A stretch of 64,000 nt of DNA from Palsa-504 sp963787645 (GTDB taxonomy: Bacteria > Actinomycetota > Actinomycetes > Streptosporangiales > Streptosporangiaceae). Position numbers and translations under genes: made by a program. The stretch covers positions 310,001 to 374,000 of the forward strand of contig CAWBDS010000009.1 in NCBI GenBank assembly GCA_963787645.1, read 5' to 3'. The notes under the pieces were generated by a model, which was not told the DNA's origin, made no database searches, and saw only the letters and a list, made by a program, of their open reading frames with translations. Position 1 is the first letter of the stretch. Each line of letters begins with the position of its first letter. Positions 7,972 through 16,468 of the stretch are shown here, piece after piece.

Positions 7972-8904
7972 ATGAGCGAGCCAACACGACGAGGCGCGGC
8001 CGTGGTCCTGCGCCGCGGTGAGCTCGCGGCGTTCCTGCGGAGCCGGCGGGAGCGGATCACGCCGGAGGACGTGGGGCTGCCCGGCGGGCACCGGCGGCGG
8101 ACGGCGGGGCTGCGCCGCGAGGAAGTCGCGCAGCTGGCCGGGGTGGGAGTGACATGGTACACCTGGCTGGAGCAGGGGCGGCCGATCCGGGCCAGCGTCC
8201 AGGTGCTGGACGCGGTGGCCAGGACGCTGCGGCTGGATCCGGTGGAGCGCCAGCACCTGTTCCGGCTGGCCGAGATCTCCGGCCCGGCGCCGGACGGCGC
8301 GGTGAACCAGCTGCTCAGCCCGGAGATCCAGGCCATCTTGGACGGGCTGGTCCCGATGCCGGCCAACGTAGTGACCGAACGGTTCGACATCCTGGCCTGG
8401 AATGCGGCGTATGCGGCGCTGTTCCCGCCGCCAGACACTGAGCTCTCCAACACCGGGCAGCACGAACGGAACAGCCTGCTCTACTGCTTCACCCAGCCGG
8501 CCTGCTGCACAGCGTTCGAGAACCGCGCCGAGCAGCGGGCCGTGATGGTGGCCCAGCTCCGCGCGGCCTACGGCCGCCATGTGGGCGACCCGGCCTGGAC
8601 CGGCTTCATCCGCCGGCTGGAGGCGGCCAGCCCCGAGTTCGCGGCCATGTGGGCCACCCAGGACGTGGCCCAGCCGGCGTCACACGACAAGGTGTTCCGG
8701 CACCCGCTCTACCCCCGCCTGGCCATGACGTCCACCAGCCTCGCGGTGCAGGCCGCCCCCGGCACCCGGCTGGTCGTCTACGTGCCCGCCGACGATGCCA
8801 CCAGACAGGCCATGGAGCACCTGGTGACGCTGGGCCCGCAGCAGCCGCATTTCGGATGCTGGCCAGCTCACCAGGCCCGCGCGCTGGTCCCCCAGCCCGC
8901 CTAG
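7972..8904 (+). CDS. XRE-family regulator with MmyB-like ligand-binding domain
   Basis: 310 residues. Residues about 12–95 form the helix-turn-helix in the typical MmyB-family context (LRRGELAAFLRSRRERITPE, GHRRRTAGLRREEVAQLAGV, WYTWLEQGRPIRASVQVL). Residues about 115–300 match the MmyB ligand-binding (PAS-like) domain, described in the family as fatty-acid-binding: DGLVPMPANVVTERFDILAWN, then HPLYPRLAMTSTSLAVQAAPG. Divergent from the DHA2 exporter. These regulators usually sit beside one exporter or oxidoreductase gene. No strong Shine-Dalgarno is seen before ATG 7972. Confidence 0.93.
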   Translation: MSEPTRRGAAVVLRRGELAAFLRSRRERITPEDVGLPGGHRRRTAGLRREEVAQLAGVGVTWYTWLEQGRPIRASVQVLDAVARTLRLDPVERQHLFRLAEISGPAPDGAVNQLLSPEIQAILDGLVPMPANVVTERFDILAWNAAYAALFPPPDTELSNTGQHERNSLLYCFTQPACCTAFENRAEQRAVMVAQLRAAYGRHVGDPAWTGFIRRLEAASPEFAAMWATQDVAQPASHDKVFRHPLYPRLAMTSTSLAVQAAPGTRLVVYVPADDATRQAMEHLVTLGPQQPHFGCWPAHQARALVPQPA

Positions 8905-9127
8905 AGCACAAAATCGGGACAAGTCAGCGCAAAAACACGGTGCGTGACGGATTTTGCGTTTCGGATGCAAAGTGACAGGAGCGGCGATACACTGAATCAT
9001 CCTGTAAACACAGGGCGTGACTTGAAATTATGTTCCCAAACACCGGAAGAAACACTGCTAACCTGATTCCCGGCAACCGCCGCCCAGTCCGCGTCACCAG
9101 CGGGGCCCGTGAACACGGATGGTGACG

Positions 9128-9164
9128 ACGAACCACGGTTCGTTCGGAATAATAAAGATCTTTA
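9128..9164. promoter_or_regulatory. Two palindromes upstream of the amine catabolism locus (within 8905–9199)
   Basis: The 295-bp gap before the amidohydrolase is unusually AT-rich for this genome and gene-free. It holds ACGAACCACGGTTCGT (9128–9143, 7-bp arms) and the perfect palindrome TAAAGATCTTTA (9153–9164), 36–72 bp before the start. Further upstream are CGCAAAA/TTTTGCG arms (about 8928–8958) and the hairpin CCTGTAAACACAGG (9001–9014). The first dyad shares ACCACGGTYCGT with a site at 10789. Binding by the FCD-GntR regulator is an inference. Confidence 0.5.
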
Positions 9165-9199
9165 CGGGTAGCGGCTGAGAATCAGTTCAAAGGGGAACT

Positions 9200-9961
9200 A
9201 TGACTCCCGTCATTGGCATAACCGCATACGACGACGAGGCAGCCTGGCGTAACTGGAAGGCCCGGGCCGCCATGCTTCCGTATGCGTACGTGAACGCGGT
9301 ACGGGGAGCAGGCGGCCGGGCGGTGCTGCTGCCGCCGGGCGGAGACTCCGACGAGGCCAGCGCGACCGTCGCCGGCCTGGACGGCCTGGTCGTGTCGGGC
9401 GGGCCGGACATTGATCCGGTCCGGTACGGCCAGCCGCGCCACCCGCTGACTCAGCCTCCGGTCCCGGTCCGCGACGCGTGGGACCTGGCCGTCACCGGTG
9501 CCGCGCTCGCCCAGGGCGTGCCGGTGCTGGCCATCTGCCGCGGCATGCAGGTGCTGAACGTCTGCCGGGGCGGCACGCTGCACCAGCACGTGCCGGACCT
9601 GGTCGGCCACGGGCGGCACGAGGGCACGCCGGGCGTGTACGGACGGCACCGGGTGCGGGTCAGCCCGGACAGCATGCTGGCCGGCATCCTGCCCGAACCG
9701 GGCTACTTCGAGGTGCCCACCTACCACCACCAGGCCGTGGACCTGCTCGGCGACGGCCTGCAGGCGGTCGCCTGGCACGAGGATGGCACGGTGGAGGCGG
9801 TCGAGCCGGGTCCGACCGAGCTCGGCGGGCTGTCGGGCTTCGTCCTCGGGGTGCAGTGGCACCCGGAGCAGGGCGATGACATGCGGTTGTTCGGCGCGCT
9901 GGCCGCCGCCGCGGCCGATCGGGCCGCCGCGCGGACGCGTGTGCTGGCACCTATGATCTAA
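9200..9961 (+). CDS. puuD: Class I amidotransferase-like hydrolase, gamma-glutamyl-GABA hydrolase (peptidase C26) family
   Basis: 253 residues. The whole protein is a C26/PuuD-type domain: VIGITAYDDEA at the start, GLDGLVVSGGPDIDPVRYG, nucleophile elbow LAICRGMQVLNV (Cys113), and the His/Glu pair in VQWHPEQ (His221). PuuD releases GABA from gamma-glutamyl-GABA in the glutamylated putrescine pathway. ATG 9200 follows a good AAAGGGG ribosome site. It heads a run of same-strand genes (GntR regulator, permease, ligase, ALDH, SDR) consistent with gamma-glutamylated amine breakdown. The exact amide (from putrescine, another polyamine or ethanolamine) is not determinable. Confidence 0.85.
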   Translation: MTPVIGITAYDDEAAWRNWKARAAMLPYAYVNAVRGAGGRAVLLPPGGDSDEASATVAGLDGLVVSGGPDIDPVRYGQPRHPLTQPPVPVRDAWDLAVTGAALAQGVPVLAICRGMQVLNVCRGGTLHQHVPDLVGHGRHEGTPGVYGRHRVRVSPDSMLAGILPEPGYFEVPTYHHQAVDLLGDGLQAVAWHEDGTVEAVEPGPTELGGLSGFVLGVQWHPEQGDDMRLFGALAAAAADRAAARTRVLAPMI

Positions 9962-9973
9962 TCTCAGCTTAAG

Positions 9974-9996
9974 TGCTGAATGCGCAGTGCTCAGCA
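9974..9996. promoter_or_regulatory. Inverted repeat upstream of the GntR gene
   Basis: TGCTGA (9974–9979) and TCAGCA (9991–9996) are separated by 11 nt and lie 21 bp upstream of the GTG of the regulator. Possible autoregulatory operator; no experimental basis. Confidence 0.35.
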
Positions 9997-10016
9997 TCGG
10001 TGATCAGGAGTAGCAC

Positions 10017-10778
10017 GTGCCGGGAGGCTCACCCGCCATCGTCGCCGCGGTATTCCGCGCGGTACGGACGGGAAACGCCTTCGAGGAGACCGTCGAACGG
10101 CTGCTCGAGGGGGTCAAGCTGGGCGTCTACGCGCCCGGTGACCGGCTGCCCCCGGAGCGGGAACTGACCCGCAGGCTCGGGGTCAGCCGGATCACGCTGC
10201 GCGAGGCGCTGCGCGAGCTGGCCGCGGCCGGGTACGTGGAGACCAAGCGCGGCCGGTTCGGCGGGACGTTCATCATCCGCCAGCCCGAGCCCCTGGTGCC
10301 CGACGAGCTGACCGCCGCCGTGCGGGACATGGCCAGCGAACTGGACGACGCGCTGACCTTCCGGCGGGTGGTCGAGACCGGCGCGGCCGAGATGGCGGCC
10401 CGGGCCAGCCTGACCCGCCAGCAGCGGGAGAGCCTGGCCGAATGCCTGACCGCTATGCAGGACGCCGGCTCGTTCGGCTACCGGCAGGCGGACACCCGGC
10501 TGCACCTGGCCATCGCGGACGCGGCGGGGTCGCCGCTGCTGACCGCCAGCGTGGTCGAGGCGCGGGTCCGGCTGGTCGACCTGCTCAACGCCATCCCGAT
10601 GCTGGAACGCAACCTCGAGCACGCGAACGTCCAGCACACCGCCATCGTGCGGGCCATCTTGTCGGGCGACCCCGAGCGGGCCCGGCGCACCATGGAAGAG
10701 CACGTGGCCGGGACCGCGGCGCTGCTGCGCGGATTCCTGGGCGACGTCCTGGACGCGCAAAGCTCCCTCGGCTCGTAA
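10017..10778 (+). CDS. GntR-family regulator, FadR/FCD subfamily
   Basis: 253 residues. An N-terminal GntR winged helix (about 20–90: LLEGVKLGVYAPGDRLPPER, ELTRRLGVSRITLREALREL, AAAGYVETKRGRFGGTF) is followed by an all-helical FCD ligand domain (about 110–240) with the metal/ligand pattern D...H...H (DTRLHLAIADAAGS, NVQHTAIVRAI, EEHVAG). The GTG start at 10017 is supported by AGGAG six bases upstream. FCD regulators sense acids or amines and control the adjacent catabolic operon; here it sits between the hydrolase and the permease. Confidence 0.92.
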   Translation: MPGGSPAIVAAVFRAVRTGNAFEETVERLLEGVKLGVYAPGDRLPPERELTRRLGVSRITLREALRELAAAGYVETKRGRFGGTFIIRQPEPLVPDELTAAVRDMASELDDALTFRRVVETGAAEMAARASLTRQQRESLAECLTAMQDAGSFGYRQADTRLHLAIADAAGSPLLTASVVEARVRLVDLLNAIPMLERNLEHANVQHTAIVRAILSGDPERARRTMEEHVAGTAALLRGFLGDVLDAQSSLGS

Positions 10779-10788
10779 AGATCGGGTT

Positions 10789-10813
10789 ACCACGGTCCGT
10801 CCGGACCTTGACA
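10789..10813 (+). promoter_or_regulatory. Candidate regulator site and −35 box upstream of the permease operon
   Basis: ACCACGGTCCGT (10789–10800) matches ACCACGGTTCGT at 9132–9143 in 11 of 12 bases and directly precedes a TTGACA (10808–10813). A −10 is less clear (TGAATA at 10833). A shared operator for the two transcription units of the locus is inferred. Confidence 0.45.
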
Positions 10814-10896
10814 CGCTCCCTGGGCTGGTGCGTGAATACCTTCATTCAATGGATCACTTCCAGCCATATCTGCTGTTTCTCGTCTAGGGAGATCGC

Positions 10897-12444
10897 ATGG
10901 CCGACGACATAGCCGCCGCGACGACCGCGAGCGATGACGAAACCCGCCTCCACGAGCTCGGCTACGCGCAGGAGCTCATGCGGCGGATGTCGGGGTTCTC
11001 GAACTTCGCCGTGTCGTTCACGATCATCTCGATCCTGTCCGGCTGCCTGACCCTGTACTACTTCGGCATGGACGAGGGCGGCCCGGCCATCATCGTCTGG
11101 GGCTGGCCGATCGTCGGCATCTTTACCCTGCTCGTGGGGCTGTCGATGGCCGAGGTCTGCTCCAGCTTCCCCACGGCCGGCGGCCTGTACTACTGGGCGG
11201 CCAAGCTCGCCCCGCGCAACGGCGCGGCCTGGTCGTGGTTCACCGGCTACTTCAACTTCCTGGGCCAGGTGGCGGTCACCGCCGGCATCGACTTCGGCGC
11301 GGCGTTCTTCATCAACTTCCTGTTCAGCCTGTGGTTCAACTTCAACACGACCACGCGCTGGCACACGATCTTGATCTACGCCGTCGTGCTGCTGATCCAC
11401 GGCCTGCTCAACCAGTTCGGCATCAAGCTGGTCGCGCTGCTGAACGACGTCAGCGTCTGGTGGCACATCACCGGCGTGCTGATCATCGTCGGCGCACTGA
11501 TCTTCGGGCTGAAGGCGGGCGCGCACCACGCTTCGGCCAAGTTCGTGTTCACCGACCTGCAGAACCTGTCCGGGTTCCATATCGGCTGGTGGTACATCCT
11601 GCCGGTCGGGCTGCTGATGGCCCAGTACACCTTCACCGGGTACGACGCCTCGGCGCACATGACCGAGGAAACGCACAACGCCGCGCGCAGCGGCCCGCGC
11701 GGCATCGTCATGTCGATCCTGATCTCGCTGATCGCGGGGTGGGTGCTGCTGATCGGCGTCACGTTCGCGCTGCAGAAGGGTAACTACCTGACCGAGGCGG
11801 CGGCCGGCACCGCGGCCCCGGGCCAGATCTTTATCGATTCGATCGGCCGGACCGGTGCCGAACTGCTGCTGCTGGTGGTGATCGGCGCCCAGCTGTTCTG
11901 CGGCATGTCGTCGGTGACCGCGAACTCACGGATGATCTACGCGTTCTCCCGGGACGGCGCGCTGCCCGGTTCGAGGATCTGGCACAAGGTGAACAAGCGG
12001 ACCAGGACGCCGACCAACGCGATCTGGCTGGCGGCCGGCGGCGCGCTGATCCTGGGCTTGCCGTACCTGTGGAACCCCGCCGCCTACGGCGCGGTGACCT
12101 CGATCGCCACCATCGGCCTGTACGTGGCCTACGTGGCCCCGACGTTCCTGCGGCTGCGGCAGGGCCAGAACTTCAAGCGCGGGCCGTGGCACCTGGGCCG
12201 GTGGAGCTACGTGATCGGCTGGACCGCGGTGGTCTGGGTGGTGATCATCTTCTTCCTGTTCATGCTCCCGCAATTCGGTCCGATCGGGTACGCGACGTTC
12301 AACTACGCGTGTATCGCGGTGGCGGTGGTGATCGGGTACGCCAGCTTGACCTGGGTGCTCTCGGCCCGCAAGTGGTTCACCGGGCCTAAGGTCCAGGGCT
12401 CGGCCGAGGAACTGGCCGCGATCGAGCGGGAGCTGTCGGCCTGA
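10897..12444 (+). CDS. APC-superfamily amino acid/amine permease
   Basis: 515 residues with about 12 membrane helices and hydrophilic ends. The N-terminus has the GABA/amine permease pattern LGYAQELMRRMSGFSNFAVS and GWPIVGIFTLLVGLSMAEV, then SSFPTAGGLYYWAAKLAP; TFTGYDASAHMTEET lies in the middle, as in actinomycete GABA/choline/ethanolamine-type permeases. ATG 10897 follows AGGGAG. Its stop overlaps the start of the ligase gene by one base. Most likely imports the amine degraded by the downstream enzymes. Confidence 0.9.
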   Translation: MADDIAAATTASDDETRLHELGYAQELMRRMSGFSNFAVSFTIISILSGCLTLYYFGMDEGGPAIIVWGWPIVGIFTLLVGLSMAEVCSSFPTAGGLYYWAAKLAPRNGAAWSWFTGYFNFLGQVAVTAGIDFGAAFFINFLFSLWFNFNTTTRWHTILIYAVVLLIHGLLNQFGIKLVALLNDVSVWWHITGVLIIVGALIFGLKAGAHHASAKFVFTDLQNLSGFHIGWWYILPVGLLMAQYTFTGYDASAHMTEETHNAARSGPRGIVMSILISLIAGWVLLIGVTFALQKGNYLTEAAAGTAAPGQIFIDSIGRTGAELLLLVVIGAQLFCGMSSVTANSRMIYAFSRDGALPGSRIWHKVNKRTRTPTNAIWLAAGGALILGLPYLWNPAAYGAVTSIATIGLYVAYVAPTFLRLRQGQNFKRGPWHLGRWSYVIGWTAVVWVVIIFFLFMLPQFGPIGYATFNYACIAVAVVIGYASLTWVLSARKWFTGPKVQGSAEELAAIERELSA

Positions 12445-13817
12445 TGGCTGCTTCCTTGCGGCCGGGCATGCTCACCCTCGAGCAGCTGCGGGTCGACATC
12501 GGCGCGGGCGAGGTCGACACGGTCGTCCTGGCCTTCACCGACATGCAGGGCCGGCTGGCGGGCAAGCGGCTGTCGGCCGAGTTCTTCCTGGACGAGGTGG
12601 TCGAGCACTACTCCGAGGGGTGCAACTACCTGCTGGCCGTGGACGTGGACATGAACACGGTCGACGGGTTCGCGATGTCGTCCTGGGAGCGCGGCTACGG
12701 CGACTTCGTCCTGGTCCCGGACATGGCCACCTTGCGCCGGGTGCCGTGGCAGGACGGCACGGTGATGGTCATCGCCGACCTGACCTGGCTGGACGGCACG
12801 CCGGTGGCGGCCTCGCCGCGGCAGATCCTCAAGGCCCAGATCGCCCGGCTGGCCGACCGGGGCCTGGTGGCGCTGGCCGGGACCGAGCTGGAGTTCATCG
12901 TCTACCGGGACACCTACGAGCAGGCGGAGTCCAAGGGGTACCGGGATCTGGTCCCGGCCAACACGTACAACGTGGACTACTCGATCCTGGGCACGGCGCG
13001 GATCGAGCCGTTGCTGCGGCGGATCCGGCTGGGCATGACCGGGGCGGGCCTGTACGTGGAATCGGCCAAGGGCGAGTGCAACCTGGGCCAGCACGAGATC
13101 GCGTTCCGCTACGCCGAGGCGGTGACCACCTGCGACAACCACTCGATCTACAAGACCGGGTCCAAGGAGATCGCCGCCCAGGACGGCATGAGCATCACGT
13201 TCATGGCCAAGCCGAACGCCCGGGAGGGCAACTCCTGCCACATCCACCTGTCGGTACGCGGCGCCGACGGGTCCACGGTGATGGCCTCGGATTCCGGCGC
13301 GTACGGGATGTCGCGGCTCGGTGAGCACTTCCTGGCCGGGCTGCTGGATTCCATGCGCGAGCTGACGCTGGCCTACGCGCCGAACATCAACTCCTACAAG
13401 CGGTACGTGCCGGGCAGCTTCGCGCCGACCTCGGTGCGGTGGGGCCCGGACAACCGGACCTGCGCGCTGCGGCTGGTCGGGCACGGCCACTCGCTCCGGG
13501 TGGAGAACCGGACCCCGGGCGGCGACGTGAACCCGTACCTGGCCGTGGCGGCGATGATCGCCGCGGGGCTGCACGGCATCGACCACGAGCTGCCGCTCGA
13601 GGCGCCGGTGACCGGCAACGCGTACCACGACACCGACGTGCGAGTGCCGACCACGTTGCGCGACGCTCTGGAGCTGTGGGAGAAGAGCGGGCTGGGCCGC
13701 CAGGCGTTCGGCGCCGAGGTGGTCGAGCACTACGCCAACTACGCCCGGGTCGAGCTGGCCGCCTACGACGCCGCGGTGACCGACTGGGAGCTGCGCCGCG
13801 GCTTCGAACGCCTGTAA
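12444..13817 (+). CDS. Glutamine-synthetase-like gamma-glutamyl amine ligase (GlnA3/GlnA4/PuuA type)
   Basis: 457 residues: short GS beta-grasp domain (about 15–105) and catalytic barrel (about 110–440). Metal and ATP residues of the fold are present: GTELEFIVY, ESAKGECNLGQHEI, NSCHIHLSV, the arginine segment RVENRTPGGDVNPYLAVAA. It lacks the adenylylation tyrosine loop of true GlnA. GS-like enzymes in this context attach glutamate to putrescine/polyamines (PuuA, GlnA3) or ethanolamine (GlnA4 of Streptomyces). Neighbours (permease, ALDH, PuuD-like hydrolase) support the amine role; specificity between polyamine and ethanolamine is open. TGATG overlap couples it to the permease. Confidence 0.87.
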   Translation: MAASLRPGMLTLEQLRVDIGAGEVDTVVLAFTDMQGRLAGKRLSAEFFLDEVVEHYSEGCNYLLAVDVDMNTVDGFAMSSWERGYGDFVLVPDMATLRRVPWQDGTVMVIADLTWLDGTPVAASPRQILKAQIARLADRGLVALAGTELEFIVYRDTYEQAESKGYRDLVPANTYNVDYSILGTARIEPLLRRIRLGMTGAGLYVESAKGECNLGQHEIAFRYAEAVTTCDNHSIYKTGSKEIAAQDGMSITFMAKPNAREGNSCHIHLSVRGADGSTVMASDSGAYGMSRLGEHFLAGLLDSMRELTLAYAPNINSYKRYVPGSFAPTSVRWGPDNRTCALRLVGHGHSLRVENRTPGGDVNPYLAVAAMIAAGLHGIDHELPLEAPVTGNAYHDTDVRVPTTLRDALELWEKSGLGRQAFGAEVVEHYANYARVELAAYDAAVTDWELRRGFERL

Positions 13818-13835
13818 TCGGGGGTCTACCACGCC

Positions 13836-15203
13836 ATGACGACGTTTACTGTGCTCAACCCGGCCACCGAAGAGCCGGTCACCACGGTGACGCAGGCCTC
13901 CGCGGAGGAAACCGATCTCGCCATCGCCCGGGCCGCGGCGGCCTGGCCGGCCTGGCGCGCGATCGCGCCCGGTGACCGGGCGCGGCTGCTGCGCGCGTTT
14001 GCCGCGTTGGTGGACGCCCATGTTGCCGAACTTGCCGACCTGGAGGTGGCCGGCTCGGGCCATCCGATCGGGGCGGCCCGGTGGGAGGCCGGGCAGGTCC
14101 GCGACGTGCTGCAGTACTACTCGGCGGCCCCCGAACGTCTCATCGGCCAGCAGATCCCGGTGCCGGGCGGGCTGAACGTCACCTTCCACGAGCCGCTCGG
14201 CGTGGTGGGCCTGATCGTGCCGTGGAACTTCCCGATGCCGATCCTGTCCTGGGGCATGGCGCCCGCGCTGGCCGCCGGGAACACGGTCGTGGCCAAGCCC
14301 GCCGAGGCCACGCCGCTGACCGCGCTTCGTATTGGTGAACTCGCGTTGGAAGCGGGGCTGCCCGAGGGCGTGTTCACCGTGCTGCCGGGCAAAGGCAGCG
14401 TGGTCGGGCAGCGGCTGGTCGACCACCACGCGGTGCGCAAGATCGTGTTCACCGGGTCGACCGAGGTGGGCCAGCAGATCATGGCCGGGTGCGCGCGCCA
14501 GATCAAGCGGCTCACCCTGGAGCTGGGCGGCAAGAGCGCCAACATCGTGTTCGCCGACTGCGACCTGGAGCGGGCCGCGGCCACCGCGCCGTACGCGGTG
14601 TTCGACAACGCGGGCCAGGACTGCTGCGCCCGGTCCCGGATCCTGGTCCAGCGTTCGGTACTGGACAAGTTCATGTCGCTGTTCGAGGCCGCCGTGCAGG
14701 GCGTCACGGTGGGCGACCCGGCCTCGCCGGCGACCGAAATGGGGCCGTTGATCTCGGCCGGGCACCGGGACCACGTGGCGTCATTCGTCCCGCCTGACGC
14801 ACCGGTCGCGTTCCAGGGCAGCGCGCCGGCCGGTCCCGGGTTCTGGTTCCCGCCGACCGTGCTGGCCCCGGTGCACCCGGACGACCGGGCCTACACCGAG
14901 GAGGTGTTCGGCCCGGTGGTGACGGTGACCCTGTTCGACGACGAAGCGGAGGCCATCGCGATCGCCAACGACTCGCCCTACGGCTTGTCCGGCTCGATCT
15001 GGACCCGCGACGTGGGCCGGGCGATCCGGGTGGCCCGCGCGGTGGAGACCGGCAACCTGTCGGTGAACTCGCACTCCTCGGTGCGGTACTGGACGCCGTT
15101 CGGCGGCTTCAAGCAGTCGGGACTGGGCCGCGAGCTCGGGCCGGACGCCCCGGACGCGTTCACCGAGACCAAGAACGTCTTCATTTCCACGGAGGGGTTA
15201 TGA
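13836..15203 (+). CDS. NAD(P)-dependent aldehyde dehydrogenase (amine pathway)
   Basis: 455 residues, full-length ALDH. NAD-binding part: GLIVPWNFPMPILSWGMAPA, KPAEATPLTA, FTGSTEVGQQIM; catalytic Glu in LELGGKSANIV; catalytic Cys263 in NAGQDCCARSR; C-terminal FGGFKQSGLGRELGP. It would oxidise the gamma-glutamyl-amino-aldehyde formed after deamination of the glutamylated amine. Starts 18 bp after the ligase stop and overlaps the SDR gene by 4 bp. Slightly short at the N-terminus compared with the usual 480–500 residues. Confidence 0.92.
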   Translation: MTTFTVLNPATEEPVTTVTQASAEETDLAIARAAAAWPAWRAIAPGDRARLLRAFAALVDAHVAELADLEVAGSGHPIGAARWEAGQVRDVLQYYSAAPERLIGQQIPVPGGLNVTFHEPLGVVGLIVPWNFPMPILSWGMAPALAAGNTVVAKPAEATPLTALRIGELALEAGLPEGVFTVLPGKGSVVGQRLVDHHAVRKIVFTGSTEVGQQIMAGCARQIKRLTLELGGKSANIVFADCDLERAAATAPYAVFDNAGQDCCARSRILVQRSVLDKFMSLFEAAVQGVTVGDPASPATEMGPLISAGHRDHVASFVPPDAPVAFQGSAPAGPGFWFPPTVLAPVHPDDRAYTEEVFGPVVTVTLFDDEAEAIAIANDSPYGLSGSIWTRDVGRAIRVARAVETGNLSVNSHSSVRYWTPFGGFKQSGLGRELGPDAPDAFTETKNVFISTEGL

Positions 15204-15967
15204 GCTTGCGCTTGCAGGATCGGGTGGCGGTCATCACCGGAGCGGGCAGCGGGATCGGGCTGGCCAGCGCGCGCCGACTGGCCGCCGAAGGCGCCCTGGT
15301 GGTGGCGGTCGACATCTCCGAGGAGGCCGGCAAGGCGGCGGCCGAGGCGGTCGGCGGCGAGTTCATCGCGGCCGACGTGGCCAGCGAGGACGACGTCCGG
15401 CGGCTGTACGAGACGGTGGTGGCTCAGCACGGCCGGGTGGACATCGCGTTCCACAACGCGGGCATCTCCCCGCCCGAGGACGACTCCATCTTGACCACCG
15501 GGCTGGACGCCTGGCACCGGGTCCAGCAGGTGAACCTGACCTCGGTCTACCTGTGCTGCAAGCATGTGATCCCGCACATGCAGCGGCAGGGCAAGGGGTC
15601 GATCATCAACACCGCCTCGTTCGTGGCCGTGCTCGGCGCGGCCACCTCGCAGATCTCCTACACCGCGTCCAAGGGCGGAGTGCTGGCCATGTCCCGCGAG
15701 CTCGGCGTGCAGTTCGCCCGGGAGGGGATCCGGGTCAACGCGCTGTGCCCGGGCCCGGTGAACACCCCGCTGCTGCAGGAACTGTTCGCGAAGGACCCCG
15801 AGCGGGCGGCGCGGCGGCTGGTGCACATCCCGATGGGCCGGTTCGCCGAGGCCGGCGAGATCGCGGCCGCGGTCGCGTTCCTGGCCAGCGACGACTCCTC
15901 GTTCATCACCGCCTCGCAGTTCCTGGTCGACGGCGGGATCAGCGGCGCGTACGTGACGCCGCTGTAA
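15200..15967 (+). CDS. Short-chain dehydrogenase/reductase
   Basis: 255 residues, classical SDR. Cofactor motif TGAGSGIGLASAR near the N-terminus, NAG motif (FHNAGISPPED), catalytic Ser/Tyr/Lys in the S-x12-YxxxK arrangement (YTASKGG), and the C-terminal FLVDGGISGAYVTPL. GGAGGGG precedes the ATG, which overlaps the ALDH stop (ATGA). SDRs of this kind recur at the end of such amine clusters; its step is not established and it could serve as the amine or alcohol oxidising enzyme, since no dedicated amine oxidase gene is present. Confidence 0.9.
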   Translation: MSLRLQDRVAVITGAGSGIGLASARRLAAEGALVVAVDISEEAGKAAAEAVGGEFIAADVASEDDVRRLYETVVAQHGRVDIAFHNAGISPPEDDSILTTGLDAWHRVQQVNLTSVYLCCKHVIPHMQRQGKGSIINTASFVAVLGAATSQISYTASKGGVLAMSRELGVQFAREGIRVNALCPGPVNTPLLQELFAKDPERAARRLVHIPMGRFAEAGEIAAAVAFLASDDSSFITASQFLVDGGISGAYVTPL

Positions 15968-15977
15968 GGTCGTCGGC

Positions 15978-16402
15978 TCAGAGCAGGGTGGCGAGTTCGA
16001 TGGTGACGGTGACCGGTTCAGTCACGGTCATCGTCCCGGCATGAACTCCTGCTGATGCGTAGTGCCGGTGGTGGGATCGAGCCGATAGCAGAACACAGAC
16101 AGGGTTCGTCCGGCGGCGTCAGGCCGGCGGTTAAGCAGGGGAATGTCACGCAGGCGCCGGTCCACGTCAGTGGATATCGCGAGAGCCGGTCCGCATGCTG
16201 CCTCTAGGGCGTTGGCCAGACGACGGCAGATGTCCTGGTGGAGACGGCGCGGGGCAGCGTTCACCATGATGGCTCCGTCGACAATCTCGATCCGGCGGCA
16301 GATGTCCTCCGGGAGCGCCTCGTATTCCGCGACACTCAGGCCGTCAGGCAGATCCATCCAGCCAGGCAACGTAGTTGCCGGATCCTGAGGCCCGGCGGTC
16401 AC
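15978..16402 (-). pseudogene. Degenerate Uma2-family (DUF820) endonuclease-like gene
   Basis: The N-terminal part matches Uma2: SVAEYEALPEDICRRIEIVD, GAIMVNAAPRRLHQDICRRL, then NRRPDA at the catalytic PD-(D/E)xK position. About 50 residues usual between the RPD motif and the C-terminal strands are missing, so the sequence jumps to FCYRLDPTTGTT. The reading frame then shifts: the C-terminal part (MTVTEPVTVTIELATLL) continues in another frame to the TGA at 15978. Deletion plus frameshift indicate a dead gene. GTG 16402 is preceded by GGGAGA. Intact relatives are about 180–190 residues. Confidence 0.8.
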
Positions 16403-16414
16403 CCTGTCTCCCTT

Positions 16415-16447
16415 CTCCGTTGCCGGTCAGACTAACGGCAACCGGAG
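16415..16447 (-). terminator. Hairpin downstream of serA
   Basis: Near-perfect stem CTCCGTTGCCG(GT) at 16415–16427 with ACGGCAACCGGAG at 16435–16447, one bulged base, 7-nt loop. It lies 22 bp past the serA stop on the minus strand and just before the Uma2 start. Confidence 0.55.
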
Positions 16448-16468
16448 ACCCAGAGCAGAACTACGCGC

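Noticed and set aside
12303..14774. 823-codon open frame on the minus strand
   Set aside because: It is antisense to the ligase and ALDH genes, Arg/His/Gly-rich and without domain features; a high-GC shadow frame.
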